Notes under the pieces: model-generated
Seen by the model: the letters and a program-made list of their open reading frames with translations, nothing else
The model's database searches: none
Told to the model about the DNA's origin: nothing
Origin: Arthrobacter sp. AZCC_0090
GTDB lineage: Bacteria > Actinomycetota > Actinomycetes > Actinomycetales > Micrococcaceae
Direction of reading: 5' to 3'
DNA length: 64,000 bases
Assembly: GCF_014207375.1 (NCBI RefSeq)
Contig: NZ_JACHEE010000017.1
Coordinates: 1-64,000 of the forward strand
Translations under genes and position numbers: made by a program
Shown: piece by piece, positions 41,513 through 50,413 of the stretch
Position numbering within the stretch: the stretch's first letter is position 1
Layout of the letters: every line of letters begins with the position of its first letter

Positions 41513-44074
41513 TTAGGCGTCTGCTGCGCGGGCCCTCAAGGCGCGGGCCACGCCGTCGCGGTTTTCGAGCATCATGCGCCGCAGCGCGCTGCTATCCGCC
41601 GGCAGCTCAGCCAGGAACTTGTCCGTGCGGTCCACGGTGGCCTGGGTGGTCAGCTGCGCGGGGTAAAGCCCGACGACGATCTGCTGGGCCAGCGCATGGG
41701 TGCGGTTGGCAACAATCTCCGGGACGGCCTCAAAGTACTTTTCGGCGTACGGTTCCAGCAGGGAGGTATCCAGCACGCGAGTGAAACCTGCGACGGCGGA
41801 GCTTTGGATGGCATTGGAAAGCTCGCCGGTCACAACGATCTTCTTCCACGCAGTGGCCTTGGCCTCCGGGGTGGGAAGGGCTGCCGTCGCCAAGGCTGCG
41901 GCGTTCTGGCCGTTGGCCGTGTGGTCGCGCTCAAGTTCGGCGTCGATCAGGTCCTGACCTTGCCGGCCGCCCACCACCAGTGAGGTGAGGAGTTCCCAGC
42001 GCAAGTCCTGGTCAACGGTCAGGCCATCCATAATGGTGCGGCCGTCCAGGAGCGCCTGGACGGTGTCCAGCTGGGAGCTGCTGGCGGCGAGAAGCGCGAA
42101 CGACTTCACGAATTGGAGCTGGGCGTCCGATCCGGCAGCCGCAGTAGAGGAGAGTTCCCACAGCTTGTCCGCGGCAGACACTGTAGCGGCAACCTTGTGT
42201 TCTGCTGCGACGTAGTAGGTCAGTGTCGTGGCCAGCTGGCGCAGCTGGACCAGGGTCACGGAAGAATCGGTCTCGGACGCGATGTTCGCGAGAATCAGTT
42301 CGGCATAGCCGCGGGCCGAAGTCTCGCCGTCGCGCGCCGCATCCCATGCCGAGCCCCAAACCAAGGTGCGGGGCAGGCTACCGGCGAAGTCCTTCAGGTG
42401 GGCCTTCGCGGTGGCCAAGGAAGTGGGGTCGAGGCGGACCTTCGCGTAGGCGAGGTCGTCGTCGTTGAGCAGGACCAGGTCCGGACGTTCCAGCCCGGCA
42501 AGGGCGGGGACATCGGTCCGGGCGCCGTCGACGTCGAGCTCCTCCCTGTGGGTGCGCTCGAGCTTGCCATCGGAGGAGAGGTTGTAGAAACCTACGGCGA
42601 GGCGGTGTGGGCGCAGAGTGGGCTGTTCGTCGATAGCTGTCTGCAGGATCGAAAACGACGTGATCATACCGTCCGCATCGACCTCGAGCTCCGGGGCGAG
42701 CGTGTTAACGCCGGCGGTCTCAAGCCAGAGCTTGCCCCACTGGTCCAAGTCACGGCCACTGGCAGCTTCGAGTTCCTTCATGAGGTCTACCAATTCGGTG
42801 TTCTGCCAAGCATGCTTCTGGAAATACTCGCGGACGCCGGCCATGAATTGTTCCGGTCCTACCCAGGCAACCAACTGCCGCAGGACGGAAGCCCCCTTGG
42901 CATAGGTGATGCCATCGAAGTTGACCTCGACATCCTGGAGATCATTGATCTCGGCGAAAATCGGGTGCGTCGTGGGCAGTTGGTCCTGCCGGTACGCCCA
43001 GGATTTCTCCACCGAGGCAAAAGTGGTCCACGCCCGGTCGAATTCCGTGTTCTCGACGGCAGCCAAGTGGGACATGTACTCGGCAAAGGACTCGTTGAGC
43101 CAGAGGTCATTCCACCAGCGCATCGTGACGAGGTCGCCGAACCACATGTGCGCCAGCTCGTGCAGCACTGTGATGGCCCGGCGTTCGATCTGGGCGCCAG
43201 TGACCTTGCCCCGGAAGACGTATCCCTCGAGAATCGTCACCGCGCCTGCGTTTTCCATGGCGCCGGCGTTGAACTCGGGGACGAACAGTTGGTCGTACTT
43301 TTCGAAGGGGTAAGGGAAACCGAACTGGGCCTCGAAGAACTCAAAACCCTGGCGGGTCAGTTCAAAGATGTTATCGGCGTCCAAGTACTGCATGAGGGAC
43401 TTGCGGGCGAAGACACCCAGGGGGATGGTCCGGCCATCTGAGCTGGTGACCTTGCTGCGGACCGCTTGGTACGGGCCCGCGATCAGGGCGGTGACGTAGG
43501 AGGAGATTCGGGGAGTGGGGGCGAAATGCCAGACCGAGCGAGCACCGCCGTCGTCCCCGGGGGTGGTTTCCACCTGTACGGGAGTGGGGGAGTTGGAAAT
43601 GAGATCCCAGTGCGAAGGCGCAGTAACCGTGAACCTGAATGCCGCCTTCAGGTCCGGCTGCTCGAACACAGCGAACATACGGCGGGAATCGGGTACCTCG
43701 AACTGGGTGTACAGGTAGACCTCGTTGTCCACCGGGTCCACGAAACGGTGCAGGCCTTCACCAGTGTTCATGTAAGGGGCGTCGGCAACTACCTTGAGCT
43801 CGTTCTCGGCGGCGAGCCCGGGCAATTGGATGCGCTCGCCGTCGGACACAACTGCGGGATCCAACTCGGTGCCGTTCAGCGTCACGCTGTGGACGGTTTC
43901 CGTGATCGCGTCGATAAAGCTCGAGGAACCTTCGACGGCGGAGAACTTCACTACCGTGGTGGAGCCGAAGACCGTGGCGCCCTTCGTCAAGTCGAGCGTG
44001 ACGTCATACGAGGTCACGGTGAGCAGTTCTGCGCGCTGCCCGGCTTCGGCGCGCGTCAGGTTCAGGCCTGGCAA
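41513..44074 (-). CDS. pepN: Aminopeptidase N (M1 family)
   Basis: An 853-residue zinc aminopeptidase. The substrate motif GAMEN is at 271-275, and the zinc site is HELAH (H305, E306, H309) with E328 in WLNESFAEYM. The N-terminal beta domain contains NTGEGLHRFVDPVDNEVYLYTQFEV, shared with mycobacterial PepN; the C-terminal ERAP1-like helical domain is complete. TTG 44074 is chosen because GGAGG lies 7 bases upstream and the protein then starts like the mycobacterial enzyme (LPGLNLTRAEA); the frame extends to 44143 but without family similarity. It acts in peptide turnover. Confidence 0.95.
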   Translation of the reverse strand: MPGLNLTRAEAGQRAELLTVTSYDVTLDLTKGATVFGSTTVVKFSAVEGSSSFIDAITETVHSVTLNGTELDPAVVSDGERIQLPGLAAENELKVVADAPYMNTGEGLHRFVDPVDNEVYLYTQFEVPDSRRMFAVFEQPDLKAAFRFTVTAPSHWDLISNSPTPVQVETTPGDDGGARSVWHFAPTPRISSYVTALIAGPYQAVRSKVTSSDGRTIPLGVFARKSLMQYLDADNIFELTRQGFEFFEAQFGFPYPFEKYDQLFVPEFNAGAMENAGAVTILEGYVFRGKVTGAQIERRAITVLHELAHMWFGDLVTMRWWNDLWLNESFAEYMSHLAAVENTEFDRAWTTFASVEKSWAYRQDQLPTTHPIFAEINDLQDVEVNFDGITYAKGASVLRQLVAWVGPEQFMAGVREYFQKHAWQNTELVDLMKELEAASGRDLDQWGKLWLETAGVNTLAPELEVDADGMITSFSILQTAIDEQPTLRPHRLAVGFYNLSSDGKLERTHREELDVDGARTDVPALAGLERPDLVLLNDDDLAYAKVRLDPTSLATAKAHLKDFAGSLPRTLVWGSAWDAARDGETSARGYAELILANIASETDSSVTLVQLRQLATTLTYYVAAEHKVAATVSAADKLWELSSTAAAGSDAQLQFVKSFALLAASSSQLDTVQALLDGRTIMDGLTVDQDLRWELLTSLVVGGRQGQDLIDAELERDHTANGQNAAALATAALPTPEAKATAWKKIVVTGELSNAIQSSAVAGFTRVLDTSLLEPYAEKYFEAVPEIVANRTHALAQQIVVGLYPAQLTTQATVDRTDKFLAELPADSSALRRMMLENRDGVARALRARAADA

Positions 44075-44213
44075 GGTGGTGCCTCCAAGAAGGGGTTGCA
44101 GGAAGCCGGCTGACTTCAGCCAACGCCGGCGCTGTGAAGTCATTCTTTCATTTGAACGCGGCTTGGCAAGGACGCTGGATTACAGTGTCGCTGGCCGGGG
44201 GTAGCGTTGGAAC

Positions 44214-45215
44214 ATGGGAAAGATGCGCGACTCGTTGGACCTCCGGGCTCTCCGCTTTGCAGTGGCATTTCCGCTGCTGCTCGCCGCCGCATTCGCCGTG
44301 TGCGCGCTCATGTTGCGCAACAACCTTCCCGAGCCCGTCGCCATTGCGTGGAACGCCGACGGCGGAAGCAGCTTTGCGCCGTTCGCCGCCTACATGTTCG
44401 GAGGAACCGGCCTCATGGTCCTGACAGGGTGGTTGGTCTTCATCCAAGCCGTACCCCTTGCCAGGCCAGTGATCATGCGTCGGTTCATGATGGGCTTGGG
44501 TCTCATGGTGACGCTCTTCATCACCGCCGTGCTAGCCGCCGGACTCGTGGGACAAACGGGCCTCGCCGATGCCCGCAACTCCCACGTTGACGCCACCGTC
44601 CTCGCGCTCGGTGCCGGTGCGGCCCTGCCCCTGGGCGTGGTCATGATGATGGTTTTCAAGCCTGATCCACGCTGGACGCCGGAGGATGACGCCGCCCTCG
44701 AAGCCGAAGTAACCCTGAAGGAAGACCCCGGCCTGGCGGAAGATTCCATGTTGCTGTGGGTTCACGCGAGAAGCTCGGTGTTCGTCATGATCTGCGTGGC
44801 CACTCTATTTCCTGCCCTGTTGATCGCGATTGCGCTCCCGTGGCTGGGCGCGTTGCTCGCGGCGGCCGCAGTCATCGGAGCGTGTTTCCTCTTCGTTCGG
44901 GTGCGTGCTGACCGGGGAGGAGTGCAGGTCTTCGTTGCCGGCGTCCTAAAGGTCTTGACCGTGCCCGCCGTGGACATCGCCGGAGCGGCCGCACAAGAAG
45001 TCAGGGCCGCTGACTTTGGCGGCTGGGGACTCCGGCACCACGCCGGAGCCACCGCCATCCTCGTGAGTAGCGGGCCCGCCGTCGTCGTCCGCCAGGTCAG
45101 TGGCCGCAGGGTCGCGTTCAGCGCCGGGAGCTCCGCCACGGCGGACAGGCTCGCGGGAATCCTGAACCGCGTCGCGGCCCGTGCGCAGCGTGGAGAGCAG
45201 CCTCCTGCTCCCTGA
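44214..45215 (+). CDS. DUF1648 domain membrane protein
   Basis: A 333-residue protein. The N-terminal DUF1648-type segment is visible as LRNNLPEPVAIAWNADGGSS after the first helix. About six hydrophobic segments occur in the first 230 residues, followed by a cytoplasmic C-terminal part (TVPAVDIAGAAAQEVRAADFGGWGLR; SGPAVVVRQVSGRRVAFSAGS) that resembles the PH-like tail of SdpI-related or Bacillus YhdG-type immunity proteins. The function is unknown. It is divergent from pepN. Confidence 0.8.
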   Translation: MGKMRDSLDLRALRFAVAFPLLLAAAFAVCALMLRNNLPEPVAIAWNADGGSSFAPFAAYMFGGTGLMVLTGWLVFIQAVPLARPVIMRRFMMGLGLMVTLFITAVLAAGLVGQTGLADARNSHVDATVLALGAGAALPLGVVMMMVFKPDPRWTPEDDAALEAEVTLKEDPGLAEDSMLLWVHARSSVFVMICVATLFPALLIAIALPWLGALLAAAAVIGACFLFVRVRADRGGVQVFVAGVLKVLTVPAVDIAGAAAQEVRAADFGGWGLRHHAGATAILVSSGPAVVVRQVSGRRVAFSAGSSATADRLAGILNRVAARAQRGEQPPAP

Positions 45216-45245
45216 GGGCACGAAGTTTGCCGCGTCTGCCGGTTT

Positions 45246-45288
45246 CGTCTTAAGACGTGAGCAACGGTCCGATCCTAGTAATCTAGGA
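45246..45288. promoter_or_regulatory. Two perfect palindromes upstream of rpiB
   Basis: CGTCTTAAGACG (45246-45257) and TCCTAG-TAAT-CTAGGA (45273-45288) lie 65-107 bases before the rpiB start. They are candidate operator sites. No regulator is adjacent. Confidence 0.45.
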
Positions 45289-45352
45289 ACCGCATCCCTT
45301 ACCGCCGCGCCCGGCCTCGCCGCGTTCGCGTGCCAGACTGAATGGACTTCCT

Positions 45353-45835
45353 GTGACCACACCCCGCGTCCACATCGCTACTGACCACGCCGGCATGGAG
45401 CTCAGCGCCCACCTGGTAAGCCACTTGACGGCCAAAGGCTACGACGTGGTTGACCACGGTCCCAAGGTGTACGACGCCCTCGATGACTACCCTTCGTTCT
45501 GCATCAACGCGGCCGCTGCCGTTGTGGCCGACCAGCGCGCCGGCATCCATGCTTTGGGCATTGTCCTGGGCGGATCCGGTAACGGTGAACAAATTGCCGC
45601 AAACAAGGTCAAAGGCGTCAGGGCCGCGCTGGCCTGGAACCTTTCCACCGCGAAACTGGCGCGCGAGCACAACGACGCCAACGTGATCGCCGTCGGCGGC
45701 CGCCAGCACACAGTCGATGAAGCCACCGAACTGATTGAGGCCTTCCTGCAGGAACCCTTCAGCAACGACGAACGCCACGTGCGCCGCATCGGAAAAATCG
45801 CCGCCTACGAGACGACCGGCGAAATCGTCGAATAG
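45353..45835 (+). CDS. rpiB: Ribose-5-phosphate isomerase B
   Basis: A 160-residue RpiB/LacA-type isomerase that interconverts ribose 5-phosphate and ribulose 5-phosphate. Family blocks: IATDHAGMELS, VDHGPKVYDALDDYPSFC, LGIVLGGSGNGEQIAANKVKG and HNDANVIAVGGR. GTG 45353 begins MTTPRVHIATDHAG. Its stop codon overlaps the GTG of the Nei-type glycosylase gene, so the two are coupled, as in other actinobacteria. Confidence 0.95.
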   Translation: MTTPRVHIATDHAGMELSAHLVSHLTAKGYDVVDHGPKVYDALDDYPSFCINAAAAVVADQRAGIHALGIVLGGSGNGEQIAANKVKGVRAALAWNLSTAKLAREHNDANVIAVGGRQHTVDEATELIEAFLQEPFSNDERHVRRIGKIAAYETTGEIVE

Positions 45836-46755
45836 TGCCTGAGGGGCATTCAATCCATCGCCTGGCGCGTCAGTTCCAGGATGTCTTTGCCGGTCAAACA
45901 CTGGAACTGTCCAGCCCGCAGGGCCGTTTCACGGCGGGTGCCGCGCTTCTGGACGGCCACAAGCTGCAGGAAGCGAGAGCACACGGTAAGCAGCTCTTCC
46001 TCCGTTTTGACCATGGCGTGATTCTGCATGTCCATCTGGGTCTCTATGGTGCATGGAACTTTGGCGGCGACGAGTCTTTCCGCGGGGCGTCGAGCATCGG
46101 GGCGCCTCGGCGAATCGGCGAGCGGGAGAGCTATTCACAAGGCACAGAGCAGGAGGCGGGACCCGATGCGGCGGATGTGGAAAGTGGCTACGCGGGGCCG
46201 CCCGAACCGGTGGGGGCTGTCCGCGTTCGCCTTGTCTCGGCCAACGGCTGGGCGGACCTGCGGGGCGCCACCACGTGTGCGGCGATCACCGAGGCCGAGG
46301 CGGCAGCTGTCCTGGCACGGCTCGGTCCCGATCCCCTCCACAACCTCCCGGGCGACCGGGACGAGTTCATTCGGCGGCTGCGGCGCCGCAAGACGGCCGT
46401 GGGGCTCCTCCTGATGGACCAGTCCGTTGTGGCCGGAATCGGGAACATCTATCGGGCGGAGGTGCTGTTCCGGCAGAGCGTTGATCCGTGGACTACGGGC
46501 GGCGCCTTGGACGCCGAAACTGCTGGACTTCTGTGGGATGACACCGTGGCCGCCATGAACGACGGCGTCCGGGACGGGCGGATTGTTACGACCCCAACGG
46601 CTTTGTGGACCGGCGGGAACGCAGGAGCGCTCGACGGCGAGGCGCACTTTGTCTACAAACGCCAGGGCCAGCCGTGCCGGCGATGCGGCGAAGCAGTGGG
46701 GATGGCTGAAATCGGTGCGCGCAAGCTCTATTGGTGCCCTGGCTGCCAGGACTAG
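45835..46755 (+). CDS. nei: Fpg/Nei family DNA glycosylase, Nei-type
   Basis: A 306-residue bifunctional glycosylase/lyase. The N-terminus MPEGHSIHRLARQF gives the catalytic Pro (after Met removal) and Glu. The H2TH region reads VAGIGNIYRAEVLFRQSVDPW, and the C-terminal zinc finger has C-x2-C (QPCRRCG) and C-x2-C (WCPGC). An insertion of about 40 residues (RRIGERESYSQGTEQEAGPD) separates the N-terminal beta-sandwich strands. It resembles mycobacterial Nei1 (Rv2464c), which also follows rpiB. It removes oxidised pyrimidines. Confidence 0.94.
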   Translation: MPEGHSIHRLARQFQDVFAGQTLELSSPQGRFTAGAALLDGHKLQEARAHGKQLFLRFDHGVILHVHLGLYGAWNFGGDESFRGASSIGAPRRIGERESYSQGTEQEAGPDAADVESGYAGPPEPVGAVRVRLVSANGWADLRGATTCAAITEAEAAAVLARLGPDPLHNLPGDRDEFIRRLRRRKTAVGLLLMDQSVVAGIGNIYRAEVLFRQSVDPWTTGGALDAETAGLLWDDTVAAMNDGVRDGRIVTTPTALWTGGNAGALDGEAHFVYKRQGQPCRRCGEAVGMAEIGARKLYWCPGCQD

Positions 46756-46912
46756 GCAAAACGCGTGGCGCTGTCGGCGCCTAGTGCCTCCCGTCCTTAC
46801 CCTTTTTGAACCGGAACACGCTCTCTCAATGGTGTGTCGTCGGCGTGTTGAGGGAGAATCCCCTTCAAAGAAGGTCAGGAAGGGAAAGGCACGCTCAACC
46901 TGCTTAAATGCG

Positions 46913-46938
46913 AAGAGCCCCTCAATGAGGGGCCCTTC
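46913..46938 (-). terminator. Terminator of the tRNA-Gly gene
   Basis: GCCCCTC and GAGGGGC (within 46917-46933) pair around a 3-base loop, with flanking GAAG/CTTC pairing, 11 bases past the tRNA 3' end. The rest of 46756-46912 contains a weak inverted repeat (CTCTCAA / TTGAGGGAG, about 46822-46857) that may terminate the Nei-type gene. Confidence 0.65.
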
Positions 46939-46948
46939 CGTTCTTTGG

Positions 46949-47019
46949 AGGGGACGACGGGAATCGAACCCGCGTAATCAGTTTGGAAGACTGAGGCTTT
47001 ACCATTAAGCTACGTCCCC
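46949..47019 (-). tRNA. tRNA-Gly (anticodon TCC)
   Basis: On the minus strand the acceptor GGGGACG pairs exactly with CGTCCCC, the D arm is GTAGCTTAATGGTAAAGC, the anticodon stem is CAGTC with loop TTCCAAA (anticodon TCC), and the T arm contains GGGTTCGATTCCC. It reads GGA. It is divergent from tRNA-Pro. Confidence 0.97.
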
Positions 47020-47163
47020 GGGCGAGACTGCATGCACCCTTGGAGGTGTTCCGCGCATCTTTCCGGCGGCTGTTGAAGCCGGATATAACTAAACCTAATT
47101 CAGGGGCCAAGTGTCAAATGTGCATTCTCCGGCGCTATGCCCGTAGACTGTCCTGTGCATTCA

Positions 47164-47238
47164 CGGGGTGTAGCTCAGCTTGGCTAGAGCGCCTGCTTTG
47201 GGAGCAGGAAGTCGCAGGTTCAAATCCTGTCACCCCGA
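47164..47238 (+). tRNA. tRNA-Pro (anticodon TGG)
   Basis: Acceptor CGGGGTG pairs with CACCCCG, the D arm is GTAGCTCAGCTTGGCTAGAGC, the anticodon stem is CCTGC/GCAGG with loop TTTGGGA (anticodon TGG), and the T arm is GCAGGTTCAAATCCTGT. Discriminator A at 47238; CCA not encoded. It precedes tig by 68 bases. Confidence 0.97.
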
Positions 47239-47306
47239 CTCTGTGTGCCTGTCCCGATCCGGGACGCGGCAGAACCCCATCCCACAAAACCAGGAGTACT
47301 TAGACT

Positions 47307-48677
47307 GTGAAGAGCGCTGTCGAGAACCTCACCGCCACGCGGGTCAAGCTCAACGTTGAGGTTCCCTTTGAGGAACTGAAGCCGAGCATCGATGCCGCTT
47401 ACAAGACCGTTGCTTCGCAGATCCAGGTTCCCGGGTTCCGCAAGGGCAAGGTTCCCTCCAAGCTGGTCGACCAGCGCGTCGGCCGTGGTTACGTCTTGGA
47501 GACCGCCATCAACGATGGCCTCAATGGCTGGTACCAGGCTGCTGTCCAGGAAACTGGCCTCCGCCCCCTGAGCCGTCCCGAGGTTGAGATCACCGAGGTT
47601 CCGGACCCCTCCGCAACCGACGGTGAGCTGAAGTTCCAGGTTGAGATCGATGTCCGCCCCGAGGTTGAACTGCCCGACTACGCCGGCATCAAGATCGAGG
47701 TTGCTGCTGCAGAGTCCTCCGACGAGGACGTCGACAAGGCCCTGGATGAACTCCGTGGCCGCTTCGGCACCCTGAAGTCGGTTGACCGCCCTGCTGCCGA
47801 TGGTGACTTCCTGACCATCGACATCACCGCCACGATCGACGGCGCAGAGATTGACTCCGCTACCGGGCTGTCCTACCAGGTTGGCGCCGGCACCATGCTC
47901 GAAGGCCTGGACGAGGCCGTCACCGGCCTGTCTGCCGATGAAGAAGCAATCTTCGACACCACGCTTGTTGGCGGCGAGCACGCCGGCGAGGCCGCCCAGG
48001 TCAAGGTTGTTGTCAAGACCGTCAAGGAGCGCGAGCTTCCTGACGCAAACGACGACTTCGCCCAGTTGGCATCCGAGTTCGACACTCTCGCTGAACTGCG
48101 TGAAGACCTTGCCAAGCAGGCTGCTGAGTCCAAGGTGGTCGGCCAGGGCGTCGAAGCCCGCGACAAGGTCCTGGACAAGCTGGTCGAGCTCATCGAGGTC
48201 CCGGTTCCGGACTCCGTGGTCGAAGAGCAGCTCGAAGCGCACTTCAACCCGGAGAACGCCCACGGTGAAGGCGAGCACGACACCGAGGAACACCGCGCGG
48301 AGGTCAAGGCCAACACCGCCCGCGCTTTCCAGAACGAGATCATCCTTGACGCTATTGCCGACAAGGAAGAAGTGAACGTCAGCCAGAACGAACTGATCGA
48401 TTACATCGTCTCCACGGCAAGCCAGTACGGCATGGACCCGAACCAGTTCGCCCAGATCATCGATCAGAGCGGCCAGGTTCCCATGATGGTTTCCGAGGTC
48501 CGCCGCCGCAAGGCCCTCGCAGTTGTGCTGGGTCAGGCCGAGGTTGTCGACTCCGAAGGCAACAAGGTTGACCTCAGCGACTTCGTGCGCCCCGCCGGTG
48601 AAGAGACCGTCAGCGTCGAAGAAGCCGAAGAAGCAGCCGTCGTTCCGAGCGATGACCCTGCCGCAGTGAAGTTCTAG
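47307..48677 (+). CDS. tig: Trigger factor, ribosome-associated chaperone and prolyl isomerase
   Basis: A 456-residue chaperone with three domains: the ribosome-binding N-terminus, with signature GFRKGKVP at about 46-53; an FKBP-type isomerase domain at about 160-245; and the helical C-terminal arms ending in an acidic tail (GEETVSVEEAEEAAVVPSDD). The start is GTG 47307, with AGGAG about 10 bases upstream. Trigger factor folds nascent chains; its position before clpP1P2 and clpX is conserved in many bacteria. A strong terminator follows. Confidence 0.97.
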   Translation: MKSAVENLTATRVKLNVEVPFEELKPSIDAAYKTVASQIQVPGFRKGKVPSKLVDQRVGRGYVLETAINDGLNGWYQAAVQETGLRPLSRPEVEITEVPDPSATDGELKFQVEIDVRPEVELPDYAGIKIEVAAAESSDEDVDKALDELRGRFGTLKSVDRPAADGDFLTIDITATIDGAEIDSATGLSYQVGAGTMLEGLDEAVTGLSADEEAIFDTTLVGGEHAGEAAQVKVVVKTVKERELPDANDDFAQLASEFDTLAELREDLAKQAAESKVVGQGVEARDKVLDKLVELIEVPVPDSVVEEQLEAHFNPENAHGEGEHDTEEHRAEVKANTARAFQNEIILDAIADKEEVNVSQNELIDYIVSTASQYGMDPNQFAQIIDQSGQVPMMVSEVRRRKALAVVLGQAEVVDSEGNKVDLSDFVRPAGEETVSVEEAEEAAVVPSDDPAAVKF

Positions 48678-48688
48678 TTTTGCCTCTT

Positions 48689-48727
48689 GCCGCCCCCGGA
48701 TCCTTCGATCCGGGGGCGGCTTGGTTT
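48689..48727 (+). terminator. Rho-independent terminator after tig
   Basis: A perfect 14-base-pair stem (48689-48702 and 48707-48720) with loop CTTC is followed by TTGGTTT. It separates tig from the clpP1P2 transcript. Confidence 0.92.
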
Positions 48728-48769
48728 AAGCCGCGCCAGCGCCGAAAAGCCGGACGCTCCCCAATCGTG

Positions 48770-48808
48770 CGCCGTCAGCGAACAGCGCGATTTGGGAGAA
48801 CAAATCGC
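48770..48808 (+). promoter_or_regulatory. ClgR-like site and inverted repeat upstream of clpP1
   Basis: On the minus strand 48780-48770 reads CGCTGACGGCG, which fits the core CGC-Y-N-A-N-R-GCG reported for the actinobacterial Clp activator ClgR. Immediately downstream, GCGATTTG-N6-CAAATCGC (48787-48808) is a perfect 8-6-8 inverted repeat. Both lie 87-125 bases before the clpP1 start. ClgR control of clpP1P2 is known in corynebacteria and mycobacteria; here it is inferred. Confidence 0.55.
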
Positions 48809-48894
48809 CATCGAAAACGGTTAGTGTCCAAGTAGTGAAGATCAGGGATGGCAAGTTCAGCAATGGCCCTGTCACCAGCGAGAGGTAAGTACTT

Positions 48895-49533
48895 ATGTCA
48901 CAGCACGCAGAGGCACCCAGGATGGCCACCGTCGATCCCGCGGCCCAGGACAACTACATCTACAACCGCCTGCTGAAAGAGCGCATCATCTGGCTCGGAT
49001 CTGAAGTCCGTGACGAGAACGCCAACGCGATCTGCTCCCAGCTCCTCCTCCTCTCGGCTGAAGACCCGGAGAAGGACATCTACCTTTACATCAACTCTCC
49101 TGGTGGTTCCGTGACTGCCGGCATGGCCATTTACGACACCATGCAGTTCATCCCGAACGACGTCGTGACGGTCGCCACCGGACTCGCGGCCTCCATGGGA
49201 CAGTTCCTTCTTTCCTCGGGCACCAAGGGCAAGCGTTACGCCACGCCCAACGCCCGCATCCTCATGCACCAGCCTTCCGGCGGCATCGGTGGCACGGCGT
49301 CGGACATCAAGATCCAGGCCGAGCTGATCCTTCACATGAAGAAGGTCATGGCCGAGCTGACCGCTGAACAGACCGGGCAGACTGTCGAGACCATCCTCAA
49401 GGACAACGACCGGGACAAGTGGTTCACCGCCACTGAGGCCCTTGCATACGGCTTCTTCGACAAGATCTCAGCCCACGCTGGATCGGTCGCTGGCGGGGGC
49501 GGAACGGCCAACTCCTCGAATTCCGAGAAGTAA
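48895..49533 (+). CDS. clpP1: ATP-dependent Clp protease proteolytic subunit 1
   Basis: A 212-residue serine peptidase subunit. The catalytic triad is visible: S100 (GLAASMGQFLL), H125 (RILMHQPSGG) and D174 (NDRDKWF). In actinobacteria ClpP1 and ClpP2 assemble into one mixed tetradecamer that works with ClpX or ClpC1. ATG 48895 follows GAGAGGTAAGTACTT. The C-terminal tail AGSVAGGGGTANSSNSEK is flexible. clpP2 starts 30 bases downstream. Confidence 0.97.
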   Translation: MSQHAEAPRMATVDPAAQDNYIYNRLLKERIIWLGSEVRDENANAICSQLLLLSAEDPEKDIYLYINSPGGSVTAGMAIYDTMQFIPNDVVTVATGLAASMGQFLLSSGTKGKRYATPNARILMHQPSGGIGGTASDIKIQAELILHMKKVMAELTAEQTGQTVETILKDNDRDKWFTATEALAYGFFDKISAHAGSVAGGGGTANSSNSEK

Positions 49534-49563
49534 CCGGCACACGAAACATTCAGATCAGGAGCA

Positions 49564-50229
49564 ATGAACATGAATTACAACTTTGGATGGTCTGCCGGTA
49601 ATCTCCCGTCCAGCCGCTATGTCCTCCCGCAGTTCGAGGAGCGCACCCCTTACGGCTTCAAGCGCCAGGACCCGTACACGAAGCTGTTCGAGGACCGCAT
49701 CATCTTCCTCGGCGTACAGGTTGACGACGCTTCCGCCGACGACATCATGGCCCAGCTGTTGGTGCTCGAGTCTACGGATCCGGATCGGGACATCACCCTG
49801 TACATCAACTCCCCGGGTGGCTCATTCACAGCCATGACTGCCATCTACGACACCATGCAGTACATCCGTCCCGAGATCCAGACTGTTTGCCTGGGCCAGG
49901 CGGCCAGCGCCGCAGCCGTGCTGCTCGCTGCCGGTACTCCCGGCAAGCGGCTCGCACTGCCGAACGCCCGCGTCCTGATCCACCAGCCGGCGCTGTCCGG
50001 CGGCCAGGGCGGACAAGCCTCGGACCTCGAGATCCAGGCGGCCGAAGTCATGCGCATGCGCACCTGGCTTGAGGACACGCTGGCCCACCACTCCGGCCGT
50101 ACCTCTGAGCAGGTCAACAATGACATCGAACGCGACAAGATCCTCACCGCCGCTGAAGCGATGAACTACGGATTGATCGACCAGGTGCTCGATTCCCGCA
50201 AGATCAAGCCCCAGGCGATCGCCAGGTAA
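49564..50229 (+). CDS. clpP2: ATP-dependent Clp protease proteolytic subunit 2
   Basis: A 221-residue ClpP paralog with triad S115 (GQAASAAAVLL), H140 (VLIHQPA) and D191 (ERDKIL). The N-terminus (FGWSAGNLPSSRYVLPQFEERTPYG) is longer than in ClpP1, as in mycobacterial ClpP2, which carries the docking surface for the ATPase. ATG 49564 follows CAGATCAGGAGCA. It is cotranscribed with clpP1, and a hairpin separates it from clpX. Confidence 0.97.
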   Translation: MNMNYNFGWSAGNLPSSRYVLPQFEERTPYGFKRQDPYTKLFEDRIIFLGVQVDDASADDIMAQLLVLESTDPDRDITLYINSPGGSFTAMTAIYDTMQYIRPEIQTVCLGQAASAAAVLLAAGTPGKRLALPNARVLIHQPALSGGQGGQASDLEIQAAEVMRMRTWLEDTLAHHSGRTSEQVNNDIERDKILTAAEAMNYGLIDQVLDSRKIKPQAIAR

Positions 50230-50243
50230 CTGGCCAAAACTCG

Positions 50244-50290
50244 ACGCCGGTGCGGTTCAGGAAATATGGACCGCATCGGCGTTCTGTTTC
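50244..50290 (+). terminator. Terminator after clpP2
   Basis: Arms 50244-50256 and 50270-50282 form a 13-base-pair stem with one G-T around a 13-base loop, followed by TCTGTTTC. clpX therefore may have its own promoter in 50291-50413; TACAGT at 50314-50319 is a possible -10 box. Confidence 0.75.
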
Positions 50291-50413
50291 AACCCAAGCA
50301 GCCCATTGTGTCCTACAGTGGAAGTTGTCATGGTGGCGCCCCCGCTGCGATCTCGCGAAATTGGCGGATAGGTACGGGGCTGCACCACCCGCATGAAACG
50401 AAGGGATTCCCAC

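Noticed and set aside
42113..43441. 442-residue plus-strand ORF inside pepN
   Set aside because: It is antisense to an intact M1 aminopeptidase with all motifs; long opposite-strand frames are common in GC-rich coding DNA, and this one has no recognisable domain.
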